Made by a program: the position numbers and the translations under genes
Assembly (NCBI GenBank): GCA_036351115.1
Contig: JAZBOL010000044.1
Coordinates: forward strand, 1 to 64,000
Direction: 5' to 3'
Length of the DNA stretch: 64,000 nt
From: Marinihelvus sp036351115
Lineage (GTDB): Bacteria; Pseudomonadota; Gammaproteobacteria; Xanthomonadales; SZUA-36
Shown here: positions 28,367 through 37,229 of the stretch, one piece after another
How positions within the stretch are numbered: the first letter of the stretch is position 1
Layout of the letters: each line of letters starts with the position of its first letter
The notes under the pieces: generated by a model
What the model was told of the DNA's origin: nothing
What the model saw: only the letters and a program-made list of their open reading frames with translations
Database searches by the model: none

Positions 28367-28639
28367 TCAGGCGGCGCTGCGTCCGGACTGCTCGAGGAGC
28401 CGGTCCAGCTCGCCGTTTCCATGCAGCCGGGCCAGGTCGTCGCTGCCGCCCACGTGGGTCTCGCCGATGAAGATTTGGGGAACGGTCAGGCGTCCGGAGC
28501 GCTGAATCATTTCCGCGCGGCGTTCCGGTTCCTGATCGATGGGGTACTCGCGGTATTCGAGGCCCCGTTTATCGAGCAGGCGCTTCGCCCGGGTGCAGAA
28601 TGGGCACCAGCCGTTCGTATAGATTTCGATCGTCGCCAT
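28367..28639 (-). CDS. grxC: Glutaredoxin 3
   Basis: This 90-residue protein has the size and motifs of GrxC: IEIYTNGWCPFCTRAKRLL at the N-terminus, the cis-proline in LTVPQIFIG, and GGSDDLARLH near the end. The active site is CPFC (residues 12-15) rather than the more usual CPYC. It would reduce disulfides and glutathione adducts in the cytosol. It is a single gene, convergent with the DUF808 gene. Confidence 0.93.
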   Translation of the reverse strand: MATIEIYTNGWCPFCTRAKRLLDKRGLEYREYPIDQEPERRAEMIQRSGRLTVPQIFIGETHVGGSDDLARLHGNGELDRLLEQSGRSAA

Positions 28640-28830
28640 GGCGCGGCCTCCGGACTTCAGTGTGGCTTTCCTGAGCCCGCACCGTATCGTTCCGTGCCGG
28701 CTTTGCCAAGCCCCGGGCGCGCCAGGCCCCGTCCGCCAGTCCCGTCCGCCAACTGCTGATTGCCAAGTCCAGGCTCGCGCGTTAACGTTTCGACCTGCTT
28801 TCCGTCGCCTTATCCCATCGGAGAAACTTC

Positions 28831-30879
28831 ATGAATTCATCCCGACCTGCCATGCTGGGCTGCGTCCTGCTGACGCTGCTGCTCGTGTTTTCCACCGGTA
28901 CCGCGGCCCAGGAGGAGCAACGTCTTTCCGCCGAAGTGCTGTGGCAGCTCGAGCGCGTCGGCGCCCCGATCATTTCACCCGATGGCGAAATTGTCGTCGT
29001 CCCGGTCACGACCTACGACCCGGAGACCGACGAGGCCGAAACGCGCCTGTGGGCCCTGGATCCCGAGGGCGAGGAGCCCCAGCGCCCCCTCACGGCGAAA
29101 GGCGCTACCGCGTCGAGCCCGGTGTTCTCCCCGGATGGGAGCACCCTGGCCTTCGTGAGCGAAAGGGGAGACGACGAGGCGGGTCAGGGGTACCTGCTGC
29201 CCCTGGGCCGGCCCGGGGAAGCCCAGCGGCTCACGGAATTCGCGACCGGGGTCTCGGCGCTGCGCTGGGTCGGTGAACACCTCTATTTCATCTCCAACAT
29301 CTGGGCGAGCCGGCCGCTCGACGAGCAGGCGGACGCCCAGAAAGAGAAGGACGAGTCGAAGGTATCCGCCTTCGTGTGGGACGACATGCCCTACTCCTAT
29401 TTTGATCACTACCTCGACGCCAACCGAGCCCGGCACCTCTTCCGGATTCCCGCACGCGGCGGTGAGGTCGAGAACCTGACCGGCGGCACGGGGCTCGCGC
29501 TGTCCCGGTCCACCGCGGATACGGGGCACTACGACGTTTCCCCGGACGAACGCCTGCTCGCCTTCGTGGCGGACAGCAACGCCGGCGGCGTCTATCCGAA
29601 CCCGGACATTTATTTGCTCGACCTCGATGGAGGCGAAGCGGAGAACATCACGGACGGCAACCCGGCGCCGGACACGGCGCCCCGGTTTTCCCCGTCCGGC
29701 AGTCAACTGGCCTATGTGAGCCAGGCCATTCCCGGTTTTTACGGCGACACGATGAAGCTGCGCATCCGTGACCTGGACTCGGGCCGCGTGCAGTCGCTGC
29801 ACGAGGACTGGGACCGTTCCATGACCGGTCTCACCTGGCGGCCGGACGGCCAGGCCTTCCTCGGCAGCATCGGTGACGCCGGCACGGTGCGGGGTTTCGA
29901 GATCCCGGTCGGTGGAGGCGAGCCCAGAGCGTTCACCGGGGACACGGACTTCGGCGCCTTCGACATCAGCGACACGGGTCGCATGGTGGCGCTCAACCAG
30001 AGCAGCCTGCACCCGGCGCGGGTCGTGGTCTTCGACGACGCCTGGCCCATGCCGCAGCGCATCGACAGCTTCAATGACGACGTGCTGGCCGACGTGGCCA
30101 TCGGTACCCGGGAGTCCGTCACCTATACCGGCGCCGACGGCAGGGACATCCAGATGTGGGTGCACTACCCGCCGGGCTTCGACGAGGACAAGGAGTATCC
30201 CCTGTTCCTGCTGATCCACGGCGGCCCGCACGGCGCGATCACGGACAACTTCCACTACCGCTGGAACGCGCAGACCTTCGCCTCCTGGGGCTACGTCACC
30301 GCCTGGCCGAACTTCCACGGCTCCGCCAGCTTCGGCCAGGATTTCACCGATTCCATCAACCCGGACTGGATGAACAAGCCCTACGCGGACGTCATGGCGG
30401 CCGCGGAATGGTTCAAAAATCAGGATTGGATCGATGAGGACCGCATGGTCGCCGGCGGCGGCAGTTACGGCGGTTACCTGTCCACGGTGATTCTTGGTCG
30501 CGAGCATCCCTTCAACGCCCTGGTGATCCACGCAGCGGTCTACGACCTGTACGCCCAGATGTCCGCCGACTTCACCGTGCACGGCCAGCGTTTCGGCGAG
30601 TTCTGGGACAGGCCCGAAATCTACCGTGAGGTGTCGCCGCACTACTATGCGGCCAACTTCAAGACTCCGTCCCTGATCATCCACGGCCAGACCGATCTGC
30701 GGGTGCCCGTGGGCCAGGCCTTCGAGCTGTATCGCACGCTGCAGACCAAAGGGATCGACTCTCGGCTGGTGTACTACCCGGACGAGAACCACTGGATTCT
30801 CAAGCGCAGCAACTCGCTGCACTGGTACGGCGAAGTGCGGGACTGGATCGCGAAGTACGCGGAGCCGGGACCGCGTTGA
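28831..30879 (+). CDS. Exported S9-family prolyl oligopeptidase-type peptidase
   Basis: This 682-residue protein carries a signal peptide (LGCVLLTLLLVFSTGTAAQ), an N-terminal beta-propeller with repeated SPDG/SPSG blades (APIISPDGEIV, SPVFSPDGSTLAFVS), and a C-terminal alpha/beta hydrolase domain. The catalytic triad is Ser545 in GGGSYGGYLS, Asp622 in HGQTDLRVP and His654 in PDENHWI. It resembles dipeptidyl peptidase/acylaminoacyl peptidases that trim peptides in the periplasm. The following gene starts 31 bp after its stop and may be co-transcribed. Confidence 0.92.
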   Translation: MNSSRPAMLGCVLLTLLLVFSTGTAAQEEQRLSAEVLWQLERVGAPIISPDGEIVVVPVTTYDPETDEAETRLWALDPEGEEPQRPLTAKGATASSPVFSPDGSTLAFVSERGDDEAGQGYLLPLGRPGEAQRLTEFATGVSALRWVGEHLYFISNIWASRPLDEQADAQKEKDESKVSAFVWDDMPYSYFDHYLDANRARHLFRIPARGGEVENLTGGTGLALSRSTADTGHYDVSPDERLLAFVADSNAGGVYPNPDIYLLDLDGGEAENITDGNPAPDTAPRFSPSGSQLAYVSQAIPGFYGDTMKLRIRDLDSGRVQSLHEDWDRSMTGLTWRPDGQAFLGSIGDAGTVRGFEIPVGGGEPRAFTGDTDFGAFDISDTGRMVALNQSSLHPARVVVFDDAWPMPQRIDSFNDDVLADVAIGTRESVTYTGADGRDIQMWVHYPPGFDEDKEYPLFLLIHGGPHGAITDNFHYRWNAQTFASWGYVTAWPNFHGSASFGQDFTDSINPDWMNKPYADVMAAAEWFKNQDWIDEDRMVAGGGSYGGYLSTVILGREHPFNALVIHAAVYDLYAQMSADFTVHGQRFGEFWDRPEIYREVSPHYYAANFKTPSLIIHGQTDLRVPVGQAFELYRTLQTKGIDSRLVYYPDENHWILKRSNSLHWYGEVRDWIAKYAEPGPR

Positions 30880-30910
30880 GGCCCCGCGCCAGGCGCTCGT
30901 CCCGCAACGA

Positions 30911-31792
30911 ATGAAAAGCCGGGCCCTCCTGGTGTTGCTGGTTACGACGGGCGTACAGGCGCAAGCGCCGGGCTCGCCAACCGGGCCGGCGCCCGCGCCC
31001 GAATCGGGGGAAGGCCAGGACATCCACTGGGCCTACAGTTCGTTCCTCGGGACCGGCTACTACCGGGTTTCGGGAGACCGGGACGTCTACATCCTGGACA
31101 TGCCCTTCAACTGGGACTGGCGCGCGCCCGGCACCGGGGAAAACGGCTGGCGCGACGTCGGAATCCAGTTCGATTTCCCGCTGACCGTCGGGGTGCACCG
31201 GCTCGATTTTTTCGGCGGGACGCTCGACCCGGAGAACTTCGGCACGCTGAGCTTCACCCCGGGGGTGGACCTGCGCTACGCCCTGTCGGAGCGCTGGACG
31301 CTCCGCGGTTACGCCCACGCCGGCGGCGGCCTGGACCTGTCAGAAGACGAACGCGCCCTGATCTGGGACGTCGGCCTGCGCGCCCGCTACGGATTCCCGG
31401 CCGGACGCGTCGACTGGGGTGCGCTCGCCGAGGTCTTCCACGCCGGGTACAACCCCGACACCGGCCCCGCCGGCAGCCTGGGCGGCATGGGGTTCGGCGC
31501 GGAGGGCGAGGTACCGGTTACCGTCCTCCGCTCAGCCGACGGCGGGGCGCTGAACGCCACCTGGGACCTGCGCTACCGCTGGTATGCCGATGCCCTGACC
31601 TTCCGCAGCCGCGGGAATCCCGACGTCCGCATCCGCGATGAATGGCGTTTCTACGCGGGCTTCCGCTGGCGCGAACGTCCGCTCAGGGCGTGGTTCTTCA
31701 GCTTCGACCGCTTCAGTGTCGGCTATCGCATCAGCAGCGATGGCGAATTTCGCGGGGTCACCGTCAGCATCAGCGCGCCCCTGGATCGCTGA
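30911..31792 (+). CDS. Exported protein, probable outer-membrane beta-barrel
   Basis: This 293-residue protein has a short signal peptide ending near VQAQ and a Pro/Gly-rich lead. From about residue 40 it shows alternating short strands with aromatic girdles (FLGTGYYRVSG, WRDVGIQFDFPLTV, LRGYAHAGGGLDL) and ends in an extended strand (FRGVTVSISAPL). That is the look of an outer-membrane barrel. I recognise no family. It lies just upstream of repeat array B and behind the S9 peptidase. Confidence 0.7.
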   Translation: MKSRALLVLLVTTGVQAQAPGSPTGPAPAPESGEGQDIHWAYSSFLGTGYYRVSGDRDVYILDMPFNWDWRAPGTGENGWRDVGIQFDFPLTVGVHRLDFFGGTLDPENFGTLSFTPGVDLRYALSERWTLRGYAHAGGGLDLSEDERALIWDVGLRARYGFPAGRVDWGALAEVFHAGYNPDTGPAGSLGGMGFGAEGEVPVTVLRSADGGALNATWDLRYRWYADALTFRSRGNPDVRIRDEWRFYAGFRWRERPLRAWFFSFDRFSVGYRISSDGEFRGVTVSISAPLDR

Positions 31793-31838
31793 ACGCCGAG
31801 GCTGCTGACCGGCCAGTTGCCGCTCAATCGCGCAAAAG

Positions 31839-31999
31839 TGGCTATAGCCGGTTTGCCAATCTGGCTATAGCCCCTTTGCCAAACTGGCTATAGACGATTT
31901 ACCGATTTGGCTATAGCCGATTTACCGAACTGGCTATAGACGATTTACCGAACTGGCTATAGCCGGACTGCCAGATTGGCTATAGCCAGTATGCCCATG
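31839..31999. repeat. 23-bp tandem repeat array B
   Basis: Seven units of exactly 23 bp start at 31839, 31862, 31885, 31908, 31931, 31954 and 31977. Every one opens with TGGCTATAG. Position 10 is C in units 1, 2, 4, 6 and 7 and A in units 3 and 5. Right halves vary from GGTTTGCCAATC to GATTTACCGAAC. It is the same family as array A, 12.7 kb away. It lies between the 3' ends of two convergent genes, 47 bp after the first stop, and no other gene or T-tract terminator is seen in the 244-bp gap. Confidence 0.95.
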
Positions 32000-32036
32000 G
32001 CCTATCGCCGAATCACGCCACGAAAAAACCGGGCGT

Positions 32037-32360
32037 TCAGCGCGACACCAGGTAGTCGTAGAGGTCGTCGACCTCAGCGTCGGTCAGGTGGCTGAACCGG
32101 CGCTCCGACACGCGGGCCATGAGCCCCAGGTCCCGAGATTCATCGATACCGACCCCCGTGGCGTCCTTCCGGATGCCCTGGCGCACGATGGCTTCGAACT
32201 GTTCCGGCGTGGTGTTTCGGACCGCGGCCGTCAGGTTGGGGGCGACGGCCCGGCCGAAGAGGGGGTCTTCGAAAAACACTTCCCCTTCCATGTCCCTGCC
32301 GTGGCATCCCCCGTAGCAGCCATACACCTGGGCGAGGCGTTCGCCGTGCGCCAGGGTTAA
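32037..32360 (-). pseudogene. Cytochrome c fragment lacking its signal peptide
   Basis: The frame reads ..LAHGERLAQVYGCYGGCHGR.., a class I cytochrome c start with CYGGCHG for haem attachment, and ends LTDAEVDDLYDYLVS, a normal family ending. An in-frame TAA (32361-32363) stands twelve codons before the GTG at 32327. The first usable start therefore leaves the haem motif at residue 4 with no export signal, so haem could not be attached. Conserved family residues lie upstream of that GTG, which argues for loss of the 5' part. The remaining frame has no other lesion. Confidence 0.65.
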
Positions 32361-32466
32361 TTAACGATCAACATACCGCTCGGCTGGCTGGCGGTTGGTC
32401 GGCTACCCGAAAGTTATCCGGCGCTTCGCCGGTCTTGTGTGGGGTGAACCCCGGAGCCCCTGTCTG

Positions 32467-33219
32467 ATGAAACGACACCCCACCCTGATCGCGATCGTCC
32501 TGCTTTTGCTGGCCTTTGCCGGCCCGGGCCATGCGGACTCCACGGATCGGTCGATCGAGGTTTCGAGCGGCCAGCACCAGGTCACGCTGGTCGAGCTGTA
32601 CACCTCGGAAGGCTGTAGCAGCTGCCCCCCGGCCGACCGCTGGATGAGCCGCTTTCTTGAAGACCCCCGGCTCTGGCGCGACGTGGTGCCCGTGAGTTTT
32701 CACGTGGACTACTGGGACTGGATCGGGTGGCAGGACCGCTTTGCGAAGCCGGCCTGGAGCGAACGGCAACGCCGGCACGTCCGGGAGGGCAACGGCGACG
32801 TGGTGTACACGCCCGGCTTCTTCGCCAATGGGCGGGAGTGGCGTGGCTTCTTCTCCCGGGAGCCGCTCGAGCCGACCCGTCCCAGGACCGGCGAACTCCG
32901 GCTGCAGATCCGGGGCCGTGACGTCAGCGCACAGTTCGCCCCGTCGGGTGTCGGGTCGGACGACCTGATGCTGCACGTCGCGGTGCTCGGCATGAACCTG
33001 GAATCCCGCGTTGCCGCAGGGGAGAACCGGGGCAAGCTCCTGCAACACGACTTCGTGGTGCTCGGTCTGTCCCGCCGGGCCCTGGATCGCGATGAGGGCG
33101 GGTACCGTGGCGAGCTGCGGCTGCCGCCACAGAGCGAGGACGCCGGCGCGGTCGCGGCCTGGGTCACGGTGCGGGACCGGCTCAGGCCTTTGCAGGCAGT
33201 GGGTGGTTATCTGCGCTGA
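32467..33219 (+). CDS. DUF1223 family exported thioredoxin-like protein
   Basis: This 250-residue protein has a signal peptide (LIAIVLLLLAFAGPGHA) and the DUF1223 hallmark LVELYTSEGCSSCPPADRW, with a CxxC in thioredoxin position, then HVDYWDWIGWQDRF and YTPGFFANG. Function is unknown; a periplasmic redox role is plausible from the CxxC. The start at 32467 (MKRHPTL) gives the signal peptide; the open frame back to 32395 does not. It is convergent with rimK. Confidence 0.88.
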   Translation: MKRHPTLIAIVLLLLAFAGPGHADSTDRSIEVSSGQHQVTLVELYTSEGCSSCPPADRWMSRFLEDPRLWRDVVPVSFHVDYWDWIGWQDRFAKPAWSERQRRHVREGNGDVVYTPGFFANGREWRGFFSREPLEPTRPRTGELRLQIRGRDVSAQFAPSGVGSDDLMLHVAVLGMNLESRVAAGENRGKLLQHDFVVLGLSRRALDRDEGGYRGELRLPPQSEDAGAVAAWVTVRDRLRPLQAVGGYLR

Positions 33220-33258
33220 TACCGGCGACGGCGCGCTTCCAGGGTGGCCGGTCTCGGC

Positions 33259-34164
33259 CTAGCCTTTACCGCGGGTCTTGGTCTTGCCGGGCTTGGCGTT
33301 CTTTTCCAGGAACTGGATGATGCTGCCGGCCACGTCCTTGCCGGTGGCGTTCTCGATGCCTTCGAGGCCCGGGCTGGAGTTGACTTCCATGACCACGGGC
33401 CCGTGGTTGCTGCGCAGCAGGTCCACGCCGGCGACATTCAGACCCATGATCTTGGCCGAGCGCACGGCGGTGGACCGCTCCTCAGGAGTGATCTTGACCA
33501 GGGTCGCGGAGCCGCCCCGGTGCAGGTTGGAGCGAAAGTCGCCCTCCTTGCCCGTGCGCTTCATGGCCGCCACGACCTTGTTGCCGACGACCAGGCAGCG
33601 GATGTCCGAGTTACCGGCTTCCTTGATGAACTCCTGCACCATGAAGTTGGCATTCAGCCCGCGAAAGGCTTCGATGACGCTTTCTGCGGCCTTCTTGGTT
33701 TCCCCGAGCACCACGCCCACGCCCTGGGTGCCCTCCAGCAGCTTGATCACCACCGGTGCGCCGCCCACGAAGCTGAGCAGGTCCTCCGTGTCGTCCGGCG
33801 CGCTGGCGAAGCCCGTGACGGGCAGTCCGATACCCCTGCGTGCGAGCAGTTGCAGGGCCCGGAGCTTGTCACGGGAGCGCGAAATGGCCAGGGATTCGTT
33901 CAGGGAGTAGACCCCCATCATCTCGAACTGGCGCACCACGGCCGTGCCGTAGAAAGAAACGCTGGCGCCGATGCGGGGAATGATGGCGTCGATGCCGGTG
34001 ACCGCCTCGCCCTTGTAGTGGACGCTGGGGCGATGCGACGCGATGTTCATATAGCAGCGTCGATGATTCAGGAGCAGCATCTCGTGCCCGCGCTCCTTGC
34101 CCGCTTCCAGCAGGCGCCGGGTGCTGTACAGACGTCCGTTGGTCGAGAGAACGGCGATTTTCAT
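33259..34164 (-). CDS. rimK: Ribosomal protein S6 glutamate ligase
   Basis: This 301-residue ATP-grasp enzyme matches RimK over its length: MKIAVLSTNGRLYSTRRL, the IDAIIPRIGASVSFYGTAVV segment, the loop LEGTQGVGVVLGE, and MEVNSSPGLEGIENATGKDV. It adds glutamates to the C-terminus of ribosomal protein S6. It is the last of three minus-strand genes; the one before ends one base upstream and the first encodes a RimB-like protease, so the unit resembles the rim operon of pseudomonads. Confidence 0.95.
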   Translation of the reverse strand: MKIAVLSTNGRLYSTRRLLEAGKERGHEMLLLNHRRCYMNIASHRPSVHYKGEAVTGIDAIIPRIGASVSFYGTAVVRQFEMMGVYSLNESLAISRSRDKLRALQLLARRGIGLPVTGFASAPDDTEDLLSFVGGAPVVIKLLEGTQGVGVVLGETKKAAESVIEAFRGLNANFMVQEFIKEAGNSDIRCLVVGNKVVAAMKRTGKEGDFRSNLHRGGSATLVKITPEERSTAVRSAKIMGLNVAGVDLLRSNHGPVVMEVNSSPGLEGIENATGKDVAGSIIQFLEKNAKPGKTKTRGKG

Positions 34165-34165
34165 G

Positions 34166-35215
34166 TCAGGTTCCTATGAGTTCGTTTTCCACGGCGCGGC
34201 CCAGGGCCGGGTCGTGCGTCGTGGCGAAATCCTCCACCACGTTTTCCGCTTCCCGGACGCTGTCGAAGCCGGCGACGTGAAACAGGGCGTCGCCTTCGTG
34301 CGCCAGGGGCAGGTTGCTGCGGCCGATGATCAGGCCGCTGATGGGCGAGATCACGGGCGCTGTACGGGTTCCAAGAGGGTCGGTGACCATCGCCAGGTGC
34401 TCGCCTTTCTTGACGCGCCGCCCCAGGGCGCCGCGCTGCGTGACGATCCCGCTTTCCGGCGCGCGCACCCAGGTGGTCGAGCTGGCCACCACGGACGCGG
34501 CCGTGCCTCTTTCCCGGCGCCGCGGCAGCATGTCCTGGGCGCGAAGGACGCGAAGGATACCGCGAACGCCCGCCTTGATGCTGAGTTCGTCGAAACGCAG
34601 GGCCTCACCGGCCTCGTAGACGAGCACGGGAATGCCGCGGTCCGAGGCCGCGCTGCGCAGGGAACCGCCGCGTTCGCTGGCGCCGATGATCACGGGTGCG
34701 CCAAAGGCCATGGCCAGGCGCTCGGCCTCTTCGTCCCCCCGGGTGATGCGGATCTGGGGCAGGTTCGAGCGATCCAGGGCGCCCGTGTGCAGGTCGATAC
34801 CGAAATCGGCGCGGAAGGCGACCTCGCGGGTGAACACGTGGGCCAGGCGCGCGGCGATGGAGCCCGTGGCGCTGCCGGGAAAGCTGCGGTTCAGGTCCCG
34901 CCGATCCGGCAGGTAGCGCGAGCGGTCCAGAAACCCGTGGACGTTGACCACCGGGACGAGCAACAGCGTTCCGTGGAGCCGGTCCAGCGCCTTCATGCCC
35001 AGGAGTCGGCGGATGATCTCCACCCCATTGATCTCGTCACCGTGAACCGCCGCGGAAATGAAAGCGATCGGTCCGGTCTTGCGGCCGTGAATCACCTGCA
35101 GCGGCATGTGCAGGGCCGTGGTCGTGTACAGGTCGGCGATGGGCAGGTCCACGTTGACGCGGGTCCCCGGCGCGATGTCCACGCCGCCGACGGTGATAGA
35201 GGATGCCTTGCTCAT
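34166..35215 (-). CDS. Succinylglutamate desuccinylase/aspartoacylase-family protein
   Basis: This 349-residue M14-like zinc enzyme shows the zinc ligands and catalytic residues of the AstE/AspA family: AAVHGDEINGVEI (His, Glu), RDLNRSFPG and DLHTGALDRSNLPQI. A C-terminal beta domain resembles a lipoyl-like fold (GRRVKKGEHLAMV). It probably removes an acyl or amide group from an amino acid, possibly a glutamate conjugate in view of its place between RimB-like and RimK genes. Stop and rimK start are one base apart. Confidence 0.87.
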   Translation of the reverse strand: MSKASSITVGGVDIAPGTRVNVDLPIADLYTTTALHMPLQVIHGRKTGPIAFISAAVHGDEINGVEIIRRLLGMKALDRLHGTLLLVPVVNVHGFLDRSRYLPDRRDLNRSFPGSATGSIAARLAHVFTREVAFRADFGIDLHTGALDRSNLPQIRITRGDEEAERLAMAFGAPVIIGASERGGSLRSAASDRGIPVLVYEAGEALRFDELSIKAGVRGILRVLRAQDMLPRRRERGTAASVVASSTTWVRAPESGIVTQRGALGRRVKKGEHLAMVTDPLGTRTAPVISPISGLIIGRSNLPLAHEGDALFHVAGFDSVREAENVVEDFATTHDPALGRAVENELIGT

Positions 35216-35255
35216 GAGGATGGACTCAGGATGGGTGGCTCAGGATGCGTCGTCT

Positions 35256-35714
35256 TCATCGGTCTGGCTCGGGTTTCTCACCCACGAGGTAGGAGCGCGC
35301 CGGGTCGACCAGGCAGCGTCCGTTGATGGCGGTCCGTCCGATCAGCATGCGGAACAGCATGTCGTCCCGCGGCGTCAGCGTGGCCTCGATGGGCCAGCCA
35401 TGAGGCCCGAGTTCGAGCCTCGTCCGGATGACGTAGCGGCGGGTCACGTGGCCGCCGGAGTCCCGGACCTCGCGCTCGTCGATGATCGGGGCGTGGCATT
35501 CCCGCACCGTGCCGAGGTCACGCTGGGTCGGGTGCATGAGAAAGCGCACCCAGGGCGACCCCTGCTTGTCGTAAGCCTCGACCTCGAAGGCATGCAGCGC
35601 CGAAGTCCGCGCGCCCGTGTCAACCTTGGCCTTGATATGGTCGATGCCGAGGTCGGGCAGGGACACCCACTCGCGCCAGCCCAGGGTGAGGGCTTCGCTT
35701 TCTGTCTGGCTCAT
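35256..35714 (-). CDS. RimB-like retropepsin-type protease (PF05618)
   Basis: This 152-residue protein starts LTLGWREWVSLPDLGIDHIK and has the retropepsin-like KVDTGARTSALHA motif with its aspartate, then RYVIRTRLELG and LIGRTAINGRCLVDP. This is the family named ATP-dependent zinc protease in databases; the pseudomonad member RimB acts on RimK-modified S6. It heads the operon whose third gene is rimK, which supports that assignment. Start 35714 is the only ATG giving a family-like N-terminus; the open frame upstream is antisense to the M20 gene. Confidence 0.85.
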   Translation of the reverse strand: MSQTESEALTLGWREWVSLPDLGIDHIKAKVDTGARTSALHAFEVEAYDKQGSPWVRFLMHPTQRDLGTVRECHAPIIDEREVRDSGGHVTRRYVIRTRLELGPHGWPIEATLTPRDDMLFRMLIGRTAINGRCLVDPARSYLVGEKPEPDR

Positions 35715-35840
35715 GGTCGCCGACCCAGGGAAACAAAAGACGCACATCGTATCAAATGCCCGGGAACAGATTTGCTGTCTCTTGCAGCGCCGCGGCCGAC
35801 GCGTACACTGGCGCCCTACCCCAACAATCGGATATTCGCC

Positions 35841-37163
35841 ATGCGCCGTCACCTGTCCCTGTTCGCCGCCTGCGCCTTGTTCGCCGCACCGCTGTCTGCG
35901 GACAGTTTGTCCATGAGCGTCAAGACCGACTACGACCGGTACCTCGCGCCCCTGTTCGAGCACTTTCACCGCAACCCGGAGCTGTCCACGGTCGAGAACG
36001 AGACGGCCGCGCGCATGGCGCTGGAGCTGAGCGATGCAGGGTTCGACGTCACGGAAAACGTGGGCGGCACGGGCCTGGTGGCGATGCTGGAGAATGGCGA
36101 CGGGCCGCTCATCATGATGCGCGCCGACATGGATGGCCTCCCGGTGAAGGAAGCGAGCGGCCTGGAGTATGCCTCGGTCAAACAGCAGGTCAGTCCGATC
36201 ACCGGTGAGACCGTTTACACCATGCACGCCTGCGGCCATGACGTGCACATCACGGCGCTGGTGGGGACGGCGCGGCAGATGGTGCAGCGCCAGGACGAAT
36301 GGTCCGGCACGCTCATGCTGGTGGTGCAGCCGGCGGAGGAAACGGGCGCCGGCGCCAAGGCCATGCGCGCCGACGACATCTGGACCCGCTTCGGCACCCC
36401 GGATGCCGCCCTGGCCTTCCATGTCAGCGCCAATGATGAAGCCGGGGTGATCAACGTCAGCGAGGGCAGTCCCTACGCCGGCGCGGATTCCGTGGACATC
36501 ATCGTGCACGGGGTGGGCGGACACGGCGCCTCGCCGCACCAGGCCATCGACCCGATCGTGCTGGGCGCCCAGATTGTCCTCGGCTTGCAGACCCTCGTAT
36601 CCCGCGAGCTCCCGCCCCGGGATGCGGGCGTGGTCACCGTCGGTTCGTTCCACGCCGGCACCAAGCACAACATCATCTCAGACCGGGCGCACCTGCAGCT
36701 GACCGTGCGGAACACCAAGCCCGAAACCCGCGAGCTGCTGCTCGGGGGTATCGAACGCATTGCGAAGAACCTGGGCCGCGCTGCCGGTCTGCCGGAAGAC
36801 AGGCTGCCCGAGGTTATCGTTTCCGAGGACTCGGTGCCGCCGACCCAGAACACGCCGGCCCTGGCCCAGCGCCTCAAGGGCGCCTGGGCGAATACCCTCG
36901 GGACCGAGCGGGTCGTGGATATTCCCAGCAAGGGCATGGGTGCGGAGGACTTTCCATTCTTCACCGTGGATCCGTCGGTGGACACGGTCTACTGGCGCGT
37001 TGGCGGGACGCCGAAGGCGGCGTTCATCGCGGCAGAGAACGGCGGGCCGCCGGTTCCGGGCCACCATTCCCCGTTCTTCAAAATCGAGCCGGAAACCTCC
37101 GTGCGCGCGGGCATCGAGTCGACGGTGGTGGCGCTGCTGGAACTGATGCCCCCGGCGCCCTGA
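35841..37163 (+). CDS. Exported M20-family amidohydrolase
   Basis: This 440-residue protein has a signal peptide (LFAACALFAAPLSADS) and an M20D peptidase/amidohydrolase domain: HFHRNPELS, MRADMDGLPV, MHACGHDVH (metal ligands), QPAEETGAGAKAM, and the dimerisation segment VGGHGASPHQAID. GMGAEDFPFF is the late metal-binding motif. Relatives cleave N-acyl or N-carbamoyl amino acids and dipeptides. It is divergent from the RimB-like gene across 126 bp. Confidence 0.92.
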   Translation: MRRHLSLFAACALFAAPLSADSLSMSVKTDYDRYLAPLFEHFHRNPELSTVENETAARMALELSDAGFDVTENVGGTGLVAMLENGDGPLIMMRADMDGLPVKEASGLEYASVKQQVSPITGETVYTMHACGHDVHITALVGTARQMVQRQDEWSGTLMLVVQPAEETGAGAKAMRADDIWTRFGTPDAALAFHVSANDEAGVINVSEGSPYAGADSVDIIVHGVGGHGASPHQAIDPIVLGAQIVLGLQTLVSRELPPRDAGVVTVGSFHAGTKHNIISDRAHLQLTVRNTKPETRELLLGGIERIAKNLGRAAGLPEDRLPEVIVSEDSVPPTQNTPALAQRLKGAWANTLGTERVVDIPSKGMGAEDFPFFTVDPSVDTVYWRVGGTPKAAFIAAENGGPPVPGHHSPFFKIEPETSVRAGIESTVVALLELMPPAP

Positions 37164-37229
37164 CCGGAAGTCCTCCTGGCCGGAGGGCCTCGCCAGGGTC
37201 CACGCGTCCGACCGGGGTGATCCCGGCGC

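Noticed and set aside
19058..31999. CRISPR array interpretation of the 23-bp repeats
   Set aside because: The units are contiguous with no unique spacers and no cas genes are near. The period is 23 bp throughout and the variable half is a drifted copy, not unrelated spacer sequence.
35106..35840. Upstream extension of the M20 amidohydrolase frame
   Set aside because: It is antisense to the RimB-like and desuccinylase-like genes; the signal peptide starts at 35841.
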